A stretch of 64,000 bases of DNA, taken from NCBI RefSeq assembly GCF_000269985.1, contig NC_016109.1:3906001-3970000 (forward strand), read 5' to 3'. Of the stretch, positions 25,455 to 34,245 are shown in pieces. The position numbers were made by a program, and so were the translations under genes. Numbering within the stretch: position 1 is the stretch's first letter; every line of letters begins with the position of its first letter. Source of the stretch: Kitasatospora setae KM-6054 (lineage in GTDB: Bacteria > Actinomycetota > Actinomycetes > Streptomycetales > Streptomycetaceae). Under the pieces are notes generated by a model. The model saw nothing but the letters and a program-made list of their open reading frames with translations. It did no database searches and was not told the origin of the DNA.

Positions 25455-26522
25455 TCAGCCGAGCGCCGCGGCCGCGTACGCCGCCACCGCCGCCGGGCCG
25501 TTCGCCCCGCCGCGGGCGGTGTCGATCGCGACCGCGATCATCGCGTGCACCCGGACCCGGGCCTCGGCCGCCGGCTCGCCCTCCGCCGCCGCGACCGCGA
25601 CCCAGGCGCGGACGAACGCGCGGCGGAACTCGGCCGCCGCCCGGCCCTCGCCGGGGGCCGGCCGGCCGGTCTCGGAGAGCATCGCGCCCAGGTAGTCGCG
25701 CTCCCGCCAGGCGAAGTCGGCGAAGGCCGCCACCGCGGGGGCCGCCTCCCCCGCCGCCAGGACCGGCAGCACCTCCGCGCGCAGCCGCTCCCGGCCGCGC
25801 TCCAGGACGGCCGCGAGCAGCGCCGCCTTCGTCCCGAAGTGCTTGTAGACGCTGGGCCCGGCGATGCCGACGGCCGCCCCCAGCTGCTCCATCGAGACGT
25901 TGTCGAAGCCCCGCAGGTGGAACAGCCGGGTCGCCGCCGCCACCAGCTCGTCCCGCCGCCCCGCCCCGGCTGGCCCGACCGCCCCGACCGGCCCGGCCGG
26001 GTACTCCGCCTCCCCCGCCGCCAGCAGCCGTTCGCGCAGGCCGAGCAGCAGCTCCAGGCCGCGCCGCCGGGGCAGCACCACGCCGTGGTGGCTCAGGCTG
26101 CCGTAGCCGGAGAGCACCGCCCACCAGGCCGCTTCGCGCTCCCCGCCGGAGGCCGCGCGGACCGCCGCGCGCAGCCGGCGCCGCAGCACGGCCCGCTGCC
26201 CGGCCGGCAGCAGCCGCCCGTCGCGCTGCCAGAGCGTGCCGAACTCGCGCCGTTCCAGGGCGAGTTCGGCGAGCGCGCGGGGGTCGCCGGCGGCCAGGGC
26301 CGCGCACAGCGCGTCCAGCCCCGACTCGACGGCGCGCAGCAGCAGTTCGGGCTTGCCGCGGAAGTGCCGGTAGAGCGCGGGAGCGGTGATGCCGACCTCG
26401 GCGGCCAGCTCGGCCATCGACACCCCGTGGTAGCCGTCGCGGTGGAACCGCCCGGCCGCGACGTCGAGGATCCGGGCCCGCCGCCCGGGCGGCCGGCGCA
26501 CCACCGGACGCTGCTCCACCAC
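25455..26522 (-). CDS. Tandem-TetR (two-domain) transcriptional repressor
   Basis: 355 residues containing two TetR units. The first helix-turn-helix is ILDVAAGRFHRDGYHGVSMAELAAEVGITAPALYRHF (about 18-54); the second is LVAAATRLFHLRGFDNVSMEQLGAAVGIAGPSVYKHF (about 191-227). Each is followed by its own helical ligand/dimer region. A double TetR on one chain would behave as a built-in dimer. It is divergent from an acyl-CoA dehydrogenase, its likely target, as in other actinobacterial lipid regulators. Start GTG 26522 behind AGGGGAG. Confidence 0.88.
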   Translation of the reverse strand: MVEQRPVVRRPPGRRARILDVAAGRFHRDGYHGVSMAELAAEVGITAPALYRHFRGKPELLLRAVESGLDALCAALAAGDPRALAELALERREFGTLWQRDGRLLPAGQRAVLRRRLRAAVRAASGGEREAAWWAVLSGYGSLSHHGVVLPRRRGLELLLGLRERLLAAGEAEYPAGPVGAVGPAGAGRRDELVAAATRLFHLRGFDNVSMEQLGAAVGIAGPSVYKHFGTKAALLAAVLERGRERLRAEVLPVLAAGEAAPAVAAFADFAWRERDYLGAMLSETGRPAPGEGRAAAEFRRAFVRAWVAVAAAEGEPAAEARVRVHAMIAVAIDTARGGANGPAAVAAYAAAALG

Positions 26523-26676
26523 CGCGCTCCCCTTCTCCCGTTCTCCCGGCCCTCCCCCGCCCGGCTAGCAACGGTTCACTTAACCCCCGCCGACGCCCGC
26601 CCGCAAGCCCTGGACACCGGAAGCTACCGACGATTAACTTGGCTGCGCGACCAGCCGCCGCCGAAGGGAGCGCACC

Positions 26677-27834
26677 GTGCGCCGCACCGTGTACAACGAG
26701 GACCACGAGGCGTTCCGGGAGACCATCCGGGACTTCATCGCCCACGAGGTCGTCCCGGTCTACGAGAGCTGGGAGGAGGCCGGCCACCCGCCGCGCGACT
26801 TCTACCGCAAGCTCGGCGAGCTCGGCGTGTACGGCATCGAGGTCCCCGAGGAGTACGGCGGCGCGGGCGAGACCGGCTTCAAGTACCAGGCGGTGATCTA
26901 CGAGGAGACCGCCCGCGCGGGCGTCACCTTCGGCTCCTCCGGCGTGCACACCGGCCTGGTGCTGCCCTACCTGCTGGAGTACGCCACCGAGGAGCAGAAG
27001 CGGCGCTGGCTGCCGGGCTTCGTCTCGGGCGAGATCATGACCGCGATCGCGATGACCGAGCCGGGCGCGGGCTCCGACCTGGCGGGCATCGCCACCACCG
27101 CGAAGCTCTCCGCCGACGGCACCCACTACGTCCTCAACGGCGCCAAGACCTTCATCACCGGCGGCGTGCTCGCCGACCTGGTGCTGGTGGTCTGCCGCAC
27201 CGCCCCCTACGACCCGGCGGACCGCCGGGCGGGCCTGTCCATCCTGTGCGTGGACACCGCCTCCGAGGGCTACACGGTCGGCCGCAAGCTGCAGAAGATC
27301 GGCCTGCGCACCTCGGACACCGCCGAGCTGTCCTTCTCCGACGTGAAGGTGCCGGTGGAGAACCTGCTCGGCGAGGAGGGCCGGGCCTTCTCCTACCTGA
27401 CCCACAACCTGGTGCAGGAGCGGCTGGCGATCGCCGTCGGCGCGTACGCCTCGGCGGCGGCGGCCGTGCGGTTCGCGGTGCAGTACGTCAAGGAGCGCAA
27501 GGTCTTCGGCAAGGCCGTCGCCGAGTTCCAGAACACCAAGTTCTCGCTGGCCGACTGCCAGGCCCAGGTGCTCGCCCAGCAGGCGATGGTAGACCAGGCC
27601 CTGGAGCTCTACCAGAGCGGCGAGCTGACGGTGGCGGACGCCGCCGCGGCCAAGCTGTTCTGCACCGAGTCGGCCTCCGAGGTGATCGACAAGTGCCTGC
27701 AGCTGCACGGCGGTTACGGCTACATCCTGGAGTACCCGATCGCCCGCCTCTACACCGACAACCGGGTGTTCCGGATCTACGGCGGCACCAGCGAGGTCAT
27801 GCGGACGATCATCGCCAAGTCGCTCGGCCTGTGA
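26677..27834 (+). CDS. Acyl-CoA dehydrogenase
   Basis: 385 residues from GTG 26677 with GGGAG upstream. Typical FAD-dependent acyl-CoA dehydrogenase: TAIAMTEPGAGSDLAGI (signature 1), then GAKTFITGG, and the C-terminal QLHGGYGYILEYPIARLYTDNRVFRIYGGTSEVMRTIIAKSLG, with the conserved catalytic Glu region YGGTSE. It oxidises acyl-CoA to enoyl-CoA, passing electrons to ETF. Chain specificity is not predictable. Divergent from the tandem TetR gene, which probably represses it. Confidence 0.92.
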   Translation: MRRTVYNEDHEAFRETIRDFIAHEVVPVYESWEEAGHPPRDFYRKLGELGVYGIEVPEEYGGAGETGFKYQAVIYEETARAGVTFGSSGVHTGLVLPYLLEYATEEQKRRWLPGFVSGEIMTAIAMTEPGAGSDLAGIATTAKLSADGTHYVLNGAKTFITGGVLADLVLVVCRTAPYDPADRRAGLSILCVDTASEGYTVGRKLQKIGLRTSDTAELSFSDVKVPVENLLGEEGRAFSYLTHNLVQERLAIAVGAYASAAAAVRFAVQYVKERKVFGKAVAEFQNTKFSLADCQAQVLAQQAMVDQALELYQSGELTVADAAAAKLFCTESASEVIDKCLQLHGGYGYILEYPIARLYTDNRVFRIYGGTSEVMRTIIAKSLGL

Positions 27835-27867
27835 CCGGCCGCTGAGCGCCGGGCACTGAGCACGACG

Positions 27868-27898
27868 GAGGCGGGCGCCCCCACCGGGCGCCCGCCTC
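27868..27898. terminator. Bidirectional hairpin after acyl-CoA dehydrogenase
   Basis: Perfect 13-bp stem GAGGCGGGCGCCC with its complement around a 5-base loop, between convergent genes. Confidence 0.75.
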
Positions 27899-27938
27899 GC
27901 TGTCGTCCCGCCGCCGTCCCGCCGCCGCCTCCTCCCGG

Positions 27939-28199
27939 TCAGTTGACGCCGGTGCGCCACGCCTCCAGTCCGGCCGCCGAAGCGGCCTTCGCCTGCTGGA
28001 AGGTGCGCTGCGCGAGCTCGGCCGGCGGCGTCTCCAGGGACTGGATCCACCCCCGGCCCGCGTTCGCCAGGGCCGCGCAGACCAGGACCGTGCCGGTCAG
28101 TCCGACGACGGCGCCGAGCCCGGTCAGGGCCGCGCCGGCGGTGAGCATGCCGCGGTTCACCTGGAAACCGCCGAGGGTGATGCTGTGATTGGTCGCCAT
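27939..28199 (-). CDS. Small conserved membrane protein
   Basis: 86 residues: ITLGGFQVNRGMLTAGAALTGLGAVVGLTGTVLVCAALANAGRGWIQ forms two short transmembrane helices (about 18-53) followed by an amphipathic Ala-rich helix ending WRTGVN. No named family. Similar small proteins occur in Streptomyces. Start ATG 28199. Confidence 0.6.
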   Translation of the reverse strand: MATNHSITLGGFQVNRGMLTAGAALTGLGAVVGLTGTVLVCAALANAGRGWIQSLETPPAELAQRTFQQAKAASAAGLEAWRTGVN

Positions 28200-28349
28200 G
28201 GGGCCACCCTCGGCCCCCTCGCGCGGGCGCGCACGCCGAGCGGCCCACCGCTTGACCCCTACGCGTGAATCCGGCGCGCGACACGCCGGACGCCGGGCCT
28301 AGGGTCGACCGCGGGGGGTCGGACCGGGGGTCGGACGGAGGAGAACGCG

Positions 28350-28685
28350 ATGACCGAGCAGCCCGCCCTGATCGACCTGAACGCGCTGGCCGAGGAGCAC
28401 GCCGCGAAAGCCGCCGCCAGCCCGCACGGCCGCAGCGCCCACCTCCTGCTGCACGACGGCGTCCTGCGGCAGACCGTGATCGCGCTGCGGGCCGGCGCCG
28501 CCCTGGACGAGCACAACGCCCCGGTCGCCGCCAGCCTGCAGGTGCTGCGCGGCCGGGTCGCGCTGACCGTCGCGGGCCGCCGCCAGGAGGTCGGCCCGGG
28601 CGAGCTGCACGCCATCCCGCAGGAGCGGCACGGCCTGCTCGCGCACACCGACGCGGTGGTGCTGCTCACCGCCGTGACCGCCTGA
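28350..28685 (+). CDS. Cupin domain protein
   Basis: 111 residues, a single cupin barrel. The first motif is degenerate (LDEHNAPVAASLQVLRGRVAL, with H and the G-rich turn) and the second is PGELHAIPQERHGLLAHTDAVVLL, holding His residues expected for metal binding. It binds a small ligand; role unknown. Start ATG 28350 with GGAGGAG upstream (28337-28343). Confidence 0.8.
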   Translation: MTEQPALIDLNALAEEHAAKAAASPHGRSAHLLLHDGVLRQTVIALRAGAALDEHNAPVAASLQVLRGRVALTVAGRRQEVGPGELHAIPQERHGLLAHTDAVVLLTAVTA

Positions 28686-28702
28686 CCCCGGCCCCGCCCG
28701 TC

Positions 28703-28718
28703 GACGCTTCGAGGCGTC
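28703..28718. terminator. Short hairpin between cupin and TetR genes
   Basis: GACGC/GCGTC stem around TTCGAG at the convergent junction, overlapping the TetR stop. Weak. Confidence 0.3.
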
Positions 28719-29295
28719 AGCCCGTCAGCACGTCGCCGGAGACCAGCGCCAGCCCGCGCAGGAACTCCTCGCCGCCCGGCGCGATCGCCGGGTCGATCAG
28801 CCACTGGGCCGCCTGGCCGAGCAGCAGCGACTGGTAGAAGATGCCGCGGGCCAGTTCGTCCGGGGTGTCCTCCTCCTCGGCCCTGCCCTGGAACAGCGCG
28901 GCCAGCCCGAGCCGGCCCGCCTTCTGCGCGCCGGCCAGCCGCTCGGGCAGGCCGGGCAGGTGGGCGAACTGGCCGAGCAGCTCGAACTGCACCGTCCACA
29001 GGCCGCGGTGGGTGGTGAAGCTGTCGCGCACCGCGTCCCAGGCCCGGACGAAGCGCTCGCGCGGGTCGTCGACGTCGGCGGCGGCGGACAGCGCCGCGCC
29101 GATCACCTCGCCCCACTCCCCCATCGCCTGCACCAGGGCCTCCACCAGCAGGGCGTCCTTGGAGCCGTAGTGGTAGCCGATCGCGGCCAGGCTGACGCCC
29201 GCGCCGGAGGCGATGTCCCGGGCGGTGGTGCGCCCGTAGCCCTTCTCTTGCAGGCAGCGGGCGGCGCTGGCCAGCAGGTCCTCGCGATTTCCCAT
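28717..29295 (-). CDS. TetR family repressor of adjacent exporter
   Basis: 192 residues. The helix-turn-helix ARCLQEKGYGRTTARDIASGAGVSLAAIGYHYGSKDALL at about 12-50 is a textbook TetR domain, followed by a C-terminal ligand domain of the type found with multidrug exporters. Divergent from an MFS drug exporter with 122 bases between the starts, which contain direct and inverted repeats suited to TetR binding. This QacR/TetR-like arrangement predicts that it represses the exporter and itself until a drug binds. Confidence 0.9.
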   Translation of the reverse strand: MGNREDLLASAARCLQEKGYGRTTARDIASGAGVSLAAIGYHYGSKDALLVEALVQAMGEWGEVIGAALSAAADVDDPRERFVRAWDAVRDSFTTHRGLWTVQFELLGQFAHLPGLPERLAGAQKAGRLGLAALFQGRAEEEDTPDELARGIFYQSLLLGQAAQWLIDPAIAPGGEEFLRGLALVSGDVLTG

Positions 29296-29309
29296 GCGCC
29301 GATGGTAGC

Positions 29310-29410
29310 CGCGTCCCAGACGGATGTCTTGCTCGAACGTCTTGGTCGAACGTCTGGGACGAATGATTTAGACACTTGTACTAGACAGCCGTGCAAGACG
29401 CTCGTACAGT
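29310..29410 (+). promoter_or_regulatory. Exporter promoter with operator repeats
   Basis: The region holds the direct repeat TCGAACGTCT twice (about 29334-29357) and CTTGTAC...GTGCAAG at 29375-29397, possible TetR operators. TAGACA (29382-29387) and TACAGT (29405-29410) are 17 bases apart, a plausible -35/-10 pair. A start about 7 bases after the -10 would fall at the ATG 29418, so the mRNA may be leaderless; no ribosome site is visible before that ATG. Confidence 0.45.
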
Positions 29411-29417
29411 CATCGTC

Positions 29418-30959
29418 ATGACCACCGACCACGGCCGCCCCGGCCGCCGCGCCTGGCTGGGCCTCGCCCTCCTCCTGCTGCCGACCCTCGTCCTCGCGAT
29501 GGACATGGGCGTGCTGTTCTTCGCCGTCCCCTTCATCGCCACCGACCTGCACCCCAGCGGCACCCAGCAGCTGTGGATCATGGACATGTACTCGTTCCTG
29601 CTGGCCGGCCTGCTGATCCCGATGGGCGCGCTGGGCGACCGGATCGGCCGGCGCAAGCTGCTGATCGGCGGCACCGCCGCCTTCGCCGCCGCCTCGCTGG
29701 TCGCCGCCTGGTCGGACGGGGCGGACCGGCTGATCGCCGCCCGGGCCCTGCTCGGCGTCGCCGGGGCGGTCTTCGGGCCCTCCACGCTGGCGCTGATCCG
29801 CAACATGTTCCCCGACCCCAAGCGGCGGCAGGCCGCGATCGGCGCCTGGAGCGGCGTCATGATGGCCGGCGCCACCCTCGGGCCGGTGATCGGCGGACTG
29901 CTGCTGGACCACTTCTGGTGGGGCTCGGCCTTCCTGATCGCCGTCCCGGTGATGCTGCTGGTGATGGTCGCCGCGCCGTTCCTGCTCCCCGAGTACCGCG
30001 CCCCGCGGCAGGGCCGCTTCGACCTGCTCGGCGCCGCGCTCTCGATCAGCGCCGTGCTGCCGGTGGTCTACGGGATCAAGACCCTCGCGGTGGACGGCTG
30101 GAGCCCGCGCCCGGCGCTGGTGCTGGCCGCCGGACTGCTGGTCGGCGGCGCGCTGGTCGCCCGGCTGCGGACCGCCGCCGACCCGCTGATCGACACCACC
30201 CTGTTCCGGATCCGCACCTACACCGGAGCGATCACCGTCAACACCATCGCGATGTTCGCGATGATGGGCTTCACCCTCTTCACCTCGCAGTACCTCCAAC
30301 TGGTCAAGGGCTACAGCCCGCTCACCGCCTCGCTCTGGGCCCTGCTGCCGAGCGTCGGCGTCGGCGCGGCGGTCGGCGGGTTCGGCGCGCTGGCCGGCCG
30401 GGTGCGGCCCGCCGTCCTGCTGGTCACCGGGTTCCTGGCCAGTGCCGCCGGGTTCGCCGCGATGGCCCTGGTCACCCCCGGCTCCTCGCTCGTCCTCCCG
30501 CTGGTCGCCGCCGGCGTGATCGCGGCCGGCTCGGTCGGCACCGTCAGCGTCACCGGCGAGATGGTGCTCTCCGCCGCCCCCGCCGACCGGGCCGGCGCGG
30601 CCGGCGCCACCGCCGAGACCGCCCAGGAACTCGGCAGCTCGCTCGGCATCGCCGTCCTCGGCGCGGCCGGCGCGGCGATCTACCGGGCCCGGATGGACGG
30701 CGCCGCCCCCGACGCCGCCCGCGACACCCTCGGCGGGGCCGTCACCACCGCCGCCCGCCTCCCCGCCGAGGCCGCCGACCACCTGCTCGGCACCGCCCGG
30801 AACGCCTTCGCCGACGGCATGCACGTCGCCGCCCTGGTCGGCGTCGTGGTGATGCTCGGCGCCGCGCTCGCCGCCCACCTGCTGATGCGGCACCTGCCGG
30901 TGCCGGAGGCGGCCGGGGCGCCGGAGCGGGAAGAAGAGGTGAAGGCGCTCGCCGCGTGA
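29418..30959 (+). CDS. MFS multidrug exporter, DHA2 (14-TM) family
   Basis: 513 residues with 14 transmembrane helices. The motif-A-like loop GALGDRIGRRKLLIGG after helix 2 and the antiporter motif LGPVIGGLLLDHFWW in helix 5 mark the QacA/Smvr-type DHA2 group. Proton-driven export of cationic drugs is the family function. ATG 29418 has no ribosome site, so leaderless translation is likely. The divergent TetR at 28717 is the expected regulator. The C-terminus EREEEVKALAA is acidic/soluble. Confidence 0.92.
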   Translation: MTTDHGRPGRRAWLGLALLLLPTLVLAMDMGVLFFAVPFIATDLHPSGTQQLWIMDMYSFLLAGLLIPMGALGDRIGRRKLLIGGTAAFAAASLVAAWSDGADRLIAARALLGVAGAVFGPSTLALIRNMFPDPKRRQAAIGAWSGVMMAGATLGPVIGGLLLDHFWWGSAFLIAVPVMLLVMVAAPFLLPEYRAPRQGRFDLLGAALSISAVLPVVYGIKTLAVDGWSPRPALVLAAGLLVGGALVARLRTAADPLIDTTLFRIRTYTGAITVNTIAMFAMMGFTLFTSQYLQLVKGYSPLTASLWALLPSVGVGAAVGGFGALAGRVRPAVLLVTGFLASAAGFAAMALVTPGSSLVLPLVAAGVIAAGSVGTVSVTGEMVLSAAPADRAGAAGATAETAQELGSSLGIAVLGAAGAAIYRARMDGAAPDAARDTLGGAVTTAARLPAEAADHLLGTARNAFADGMHVAALVGVVVMLGAALAAHLLMRHLPVPEAAGAPEREEEVKALAA

Positions 30960-30980
30960 GGCGGACCGACCGGCCCGGCG

Positions 30981-31024
30981 GGGGCGGCGGCGGAGGGCGG
31001 CACCACCGCCCCCGCCGCCGCCCC
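30981..31024 (+). terminator. Strong hairpin after the exporter
   Basis: A 13-bp perfect outer stem of G/C (GGGGCGGCGGCGG and complement) continues after a single bulged A into a 6-bp inner stem (GGGCGG/CCGCCC). Confidence 0.7.
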
Positions 31025-31066
31025 GCCGCGCGTGCGGGGCGCACCCGCCCGGCCTAGGGTCGCCGT

Positions 31067-31456
31067 ATGGCGGACGAGGCGGGCCGGGGCCGGGCGGCCG
31101 GAGAGCCGGACGAGCCGGACGAGCCGGACGAGTTGGACTACCGGTTCACCCTCGCGAACGAGCGGACGTTCCTGGCCTGGATCAGGACGGCGCTGGCGCT
31201 GCTCGCGGGCGCGGTGGGGCTGGACCAGCTGGCGCCGGACCTGGCGCCGGTGCCGGTGCGGATCACCCTCTCGGTGCTGCTGGCGGCGGGCGGGGCCGGG
31301 CTCGGGGTGGCGGCCTACCACCGCTGGACCCGGGTGGAGCGGGCGATGCGGGCGGGCGGCCCGCTGCCGGCCACCCGGATCATGCTGGTGCTGACGGTGT
31401 GCGTGGCGGTCGCGGCGGCGGTGTTCTCGGTGCTGATCATCGGCTGGTCGCGGTGA
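31067..31456 (+). CDS. DUF202 (YidH-like) membrane protein
   Basis: 129 residues. An acidic repeat EPDEPDEPDELD precedes the DUF202 signature NERTFLAWIRTALALLAGAVGLDQL (about 32-56) and three transmembrane helices. Function is unknown for the family. Its stop overlaps the start of a second DUF202 gene (GTGA), so both are made together and probably assemble together. Confidence 0.85.
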   Translation: MADEAGRGRAAGEPDEPDEPDELDYRFTLANERTFLAWIRTALALLAGAVGLDQLAPDLAPVPVRITLSVLLAAGGAGLGVAAYHRWTRVERAMRAGGPLPATRIMLVLTVCVAVAAAVFSVLIIGWSR

Positions 31457-31776
31457 CCGCCGCCCCGCGCGACCCCGGCCTGCAGCCGGAGCGGACCCTG
31501 CTGGCGTGGAGCCGCACCGCGCTGGTGCTGGCCGCCGACGCGCTGCTGGTGCTGCGCACGGGCTACGTCCACCAGCTGGCCGGACTGGCCGCGCTGGGCG
31601 GGGTGCTGGCGCTGGCGGCGGTCGGCCTGTACGTGCACGGACTGCGGCGGCGCAGTGCGGTGGAACACAGTCCGCACATCTCGGCCAATCGCTGGTGGAT
31701 GCGGGGGCTGGCCCTCGCGGTGGTGCTGGCGGCCGCCGGGTCGACCTGGTCGGTGCTGGTGAACCGGGGTGGCTGA
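31453..31776 (+). CDS. Second DUF202 membrane protein
   Basis: 107 residues from GTG 31453. It shows the same signature as its partner (QPERTLLAWSRTALVLAADALLVLR) but is shorter, with three helices. Translationally coupled to the upstream DUF202 gene. Paired DUF202 genes recur in actinobacteria; role unknown. Confidence 0.8.
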   Translation: MTAAPRDPGLQPERTLLAWSRTALVLAADALLVLRTGYVHQLAGLAALGGVLALAAVGLYVHGLRRRSAVEHSPHISANRWWMRGLALAVVLAAAGSTWSVLVNRGG

Positions 31777-31968
31777 GCCGTCCGGGGCCCGTGCGGTGGC
31801 CTTTGTGGTGGTACAGACCACATGACTCGGATCACCTGTTTTTCGACGGCTGTTTGCCGACGGGTGTATACGTTCGCCGACCGGGACAGGCATACTGGCC
31901 GGGTCGGGCGTTCCCGCCCGGCTCCGACGTCACAGCGAGAACCTCCACGAAAGGACCGGTGGTCAGGG

Positions 31969-32241
31969 ATGTTCCGTAACGGTCTTGAGCCCTGGCACCT
32001 CATCATCGTTCTGGTGGTGCTGGTCCTCCTGTTCGGCTCGAAGAAGCTGCCCGAGATGGCCCGCGGCCTCGGCAAGTCGATGCGCATCCTGAAGGCCGAG
32101 ACCAAGGCCCTGCGCGAGGAGGACGCCCCCGCCGAGGCGCAGAACGGCACCGCCGCCTCGCAGGCCGAGCAGCCGCGCCAGGCCGTCGAGCCGACCAACG
32201 TCACGAAGGCCGCCGAGCCCTCCAAGTCGACCACGGCCTGA
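31969..32241 (+). CDS. tatA: Sec-independent translocase subunit TatA
   Basis: 90 residues from ATG 31969. The order is a short N-terminus, a single hydrophobic helix (LEPWHLIIVLVVLVLLFGSKKLPEMARGLGKSMR), with the conserved FGSKKLPE hinge and an amphipathic helix, then an acidic, Ala/Gln-rich soluble tail. This is the standard TatA pattern. No tatC or tatB lies nearby, so the gene is separate from the rest of the Tat operon. The Tat system exports folded proteins such as the RR-lipoprotein at 47613. Confidence 0.92.
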   Translation: MFRNGLEPWHLIIVLVVLVLLFGSKKLPEMARGLGKSMRILKAETKALREEDAPAEAQNGTAASQAEQPRQAVEPTNVTKAAEPSKSTTA

Positions 32242-32278
32242 CGCCCGGTCGGCCCCGGCCGACCGCGTCCCCGCCGTA

Positions 32279-32321
32279 CCGGAGCCCCCGGCCCGTCACC
32301 CTGACGGACCGGGGGCTCCGG
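32279..32321 (+). terminator. Two-part perfect hairpin after tatA
   Basis: A 13-bp outer stem CCGGAGCCCCCGG with its complement surrounds a second 6-bp stem (CCGTCA/TGACGG). No U-tract. Confidence 0.75.
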
Positions 32322-32405
32322 CGTGTCGCCACGCCCGGGTGGCCGACCCCCGCGCCCCGGTATCTCCTGGTGTCCACCTGACGGCGGATCACTGGGAGGC
32401 ACCGG

Positions 32406-33725
32406 ATGGCGGCGGACCCGTCGGACGAGCGGGAGCTCGCGGAGCTGCGCGAGCGGATCGCCCTCCTGGAGGAGCGGGAGCAGCGGGCGGCCCCCCGGCG
32501 GGAGCACCACCGGGTGCGGAGCTTCTTCGCGGTGCTGCTGATCGTGCTGGCCTCGGTGCTGACCCCGCTCGGGGTGGTCGCCGCGTGGAGCAAGTCGCAG
32601 GTCACCGACACCGACCGGTTCGTGGCGACGATGGCGCCGCTGGCCTCCGACCCGTCGGTGCAGAACGCGGTGACCAATCGGGTGACCGGCGCGGTGATGG
32701 AGCAGCTGCCGATCAGCCAATTGCTGAACGACATCGCCCCCGCCGACCGGCCGCTGCTGGACGCCGCGCTGGGCAAGGTCGGCCCGGCGCTGACCAGCGG
32801 GCTGACCGGCTTCGTCCACGACCAGGTGCTGCGGTTCGTCCAGTCCGACGCCTTCGCCGCGGTCTGGACCGGCGTGCTGCGCAACGCGCACGCCGCGTTC
32901 GACAAGGTGCTGACCGGGCAGGGCGGCGGGGCGGTGCGGGTCGAGGGCGACACCGTCAGCCTCGACCTGGGGCCGGTGGTCGCCGCGGTGAAGGAGCGGC
33001 TGGTGGCGAACGGCCTCGGCATCGCCTCGAAGATCCCCGAGGTGCACACCGACTACACGCTGGTGCAGTCGGACTCGGTGCGGAAGGCGCAGACCGGGCT
33101 GCGGCTGCTCGACCTGGCCGGGTTCTGGGTGCCGGTGCTGGCGCTGCTGTGCGCGGTCGGCGGGGTCGCGCTGGCGGTGCGCCGCCGCCGGGCCACCGTC
33201 GGCGCGGCGCTCGGGATGGCCGCCGGCGCCGGGGTGCTGGGCATCGGGCTGACCGTGTTCCGGGCGGTCTACCTGGACAAGCTGCCCGCCGAGGTCGACC
33301 AGGCCGCCGCGATGGCGGTGTACGACACGCTGGTGCGCTACCTGCGGGCGGCGATCCGGATGCTGCTGGCGCTCGGCGTGGTGATCGCGCTGGCCGCCTG
33401 GCTGACCGGCGCCGGCCGCCGGGCCGGCTGGGTGCGGCACCTGTGGGCGTCCGGCCTGGGCGCGGTGCGGCAGGCCGCCGAGGGCATCGGGATGCGGCTC
33501 GGCCCGGTCGGCCCGTTCGTGCACCGCTGGAAGGGCTGGCTCGGCTGGGGGGCGGTCGCCGTCGCCGCCGTGGTGGTGCTGACCTGGAGCTACCCGACCG
33601 TCGGGGTGGTGCTCTGGACGGCGCTGGTGCTGCTGCTCGTCCTGGCCGTGCTGGAGTTCCTCGACACGCCCGCCGACCGGCCCCGGGACGAGAGCCCCGC
33701 CGACGGCAAGGCCGCCGCGGCGTGA
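32406..33725 (+). CDS. Conserved integral membrane protein
   Basis: 439 residues. A charged coiled-coil start (ERELAELRERIALLEEREQ) leads to a transmembrane helix at about 38-60, a long extracytoplasmic domain (about 65-230; TDRFVATMAPLASDPSVQNAVTNRVT ...), and four more helices near the C-terminus. This architecture is common in Streptomyces genomes but has no assigned function. It overlaps the potassium-channel gene (GTGA), suggesting joint regulation. Confidence 0.75.
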   Translation: MAADPSDERELAELRERIALLEEREQRAAPRREHHRVRSFFAVLLIVLASVLTPLGVVAAWSKSQVTDTDRFVATMAPLASDPSVQNAVTNRVTGAVMEQLPISQLLNDIAPADRPLLDAALGKVGPALTSGLTGFVHDQVLRFVQSDAFAAVWTGVLRNAHAAFDKVLTGQGGGAVRVEGDTVSLDLGPVVAAVKERLVANGLGIASKIPEVHTDYTLVQSDSVRKAQTGLRLLDLAGFWVPVLALLCAVGGVALAVRRRRATVGAALGMAAGAGVLGIGLTVFRAVYLDKLPAEVDQAAAMAVYDTLVRYLRAAIRMLLALGVVIALAAWLTGAGRRAGWVRHLWASGLGAVRQAAEGIGMRLGPVGPFVHRWKGWLGWGAVAVAAVVVLTWSYPTVGVVLWTALVLLLVLAVLEFLDTPADRPRDESPADGKAAAA

Positions 33726-34225
33726 GGGAACTCGTCCGGACGTACGTCGGCCTGCTGGCCGGCCCGGTGCTGCTGCTGGTGCTGTACTTCACCGTCCCGC
33801 TGGGCTGGTTCGGGCCGCACCACCCGGCGGTCAGCTGGTCGGCGTTCGGCGTGCTGCTGACCGTGCTCGGGATCGGGCTGCTGCGCGAGGTGCGGCTGCA
33901 GGTGCTCGGGCAGTCCCGGCACCCGGTGCCGCGGATCCTGATCCTGCTGTGCAGCGCGCTGGTGGTGTTCGCCACCGCCTACCTGGCGATGTCCCGGGAC
34001 CCGGGCGAGCTGGACGGGCTGACCACCAAGGTCGACGCGCTGTACTTCACGGTGATCACCATGGCGACCGTCGGGTACGGCGACATCCACCCGTCCGGGC
34101 AGGCCGCCCGGGTCGTGGTGATGCTCCAACTCCTGTACACCGTCGTGTTCCTGACCACCGGGGTGACGGCGCTGACCCGGCAGGTGAAGACCCGCGCGGT
34201 GAAGCGGGCCCGGCACGAGGGCTGA
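33722..34225 (+). CDS. Two-helix potassium channel
   Basis: 167 residues from GTG 33722, coupled to the upstream gene. Transmembrane helices flank a pore loop with the selectivity filter TMATVGYGDI (about 120-129), the K+ channel signature TVGYGD. Additional helices precede it, so there are perhaps four in all. No RCK or voltage-sensor domain. It is a small ion channel; regulation unknown. Confidence 0.9.
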   Translation: MRELVRTYVGLLAGPVLLLVLYFTVPLGWFGPHHPAVSWSAFGVLLTVLGIGLLREVRLQVLGQSRHPVPRILILLCSALVVFATAYLAMSRDPGELDGLTTKVDALYFTVITMATVGYGDIHPSGQAARVVVMLQLLYTVVFLTTGVTALTRQVKTRAVKRARHEG

Positions 34226-34245
34226 GCGGAGGGCCGGGCGGCGGG

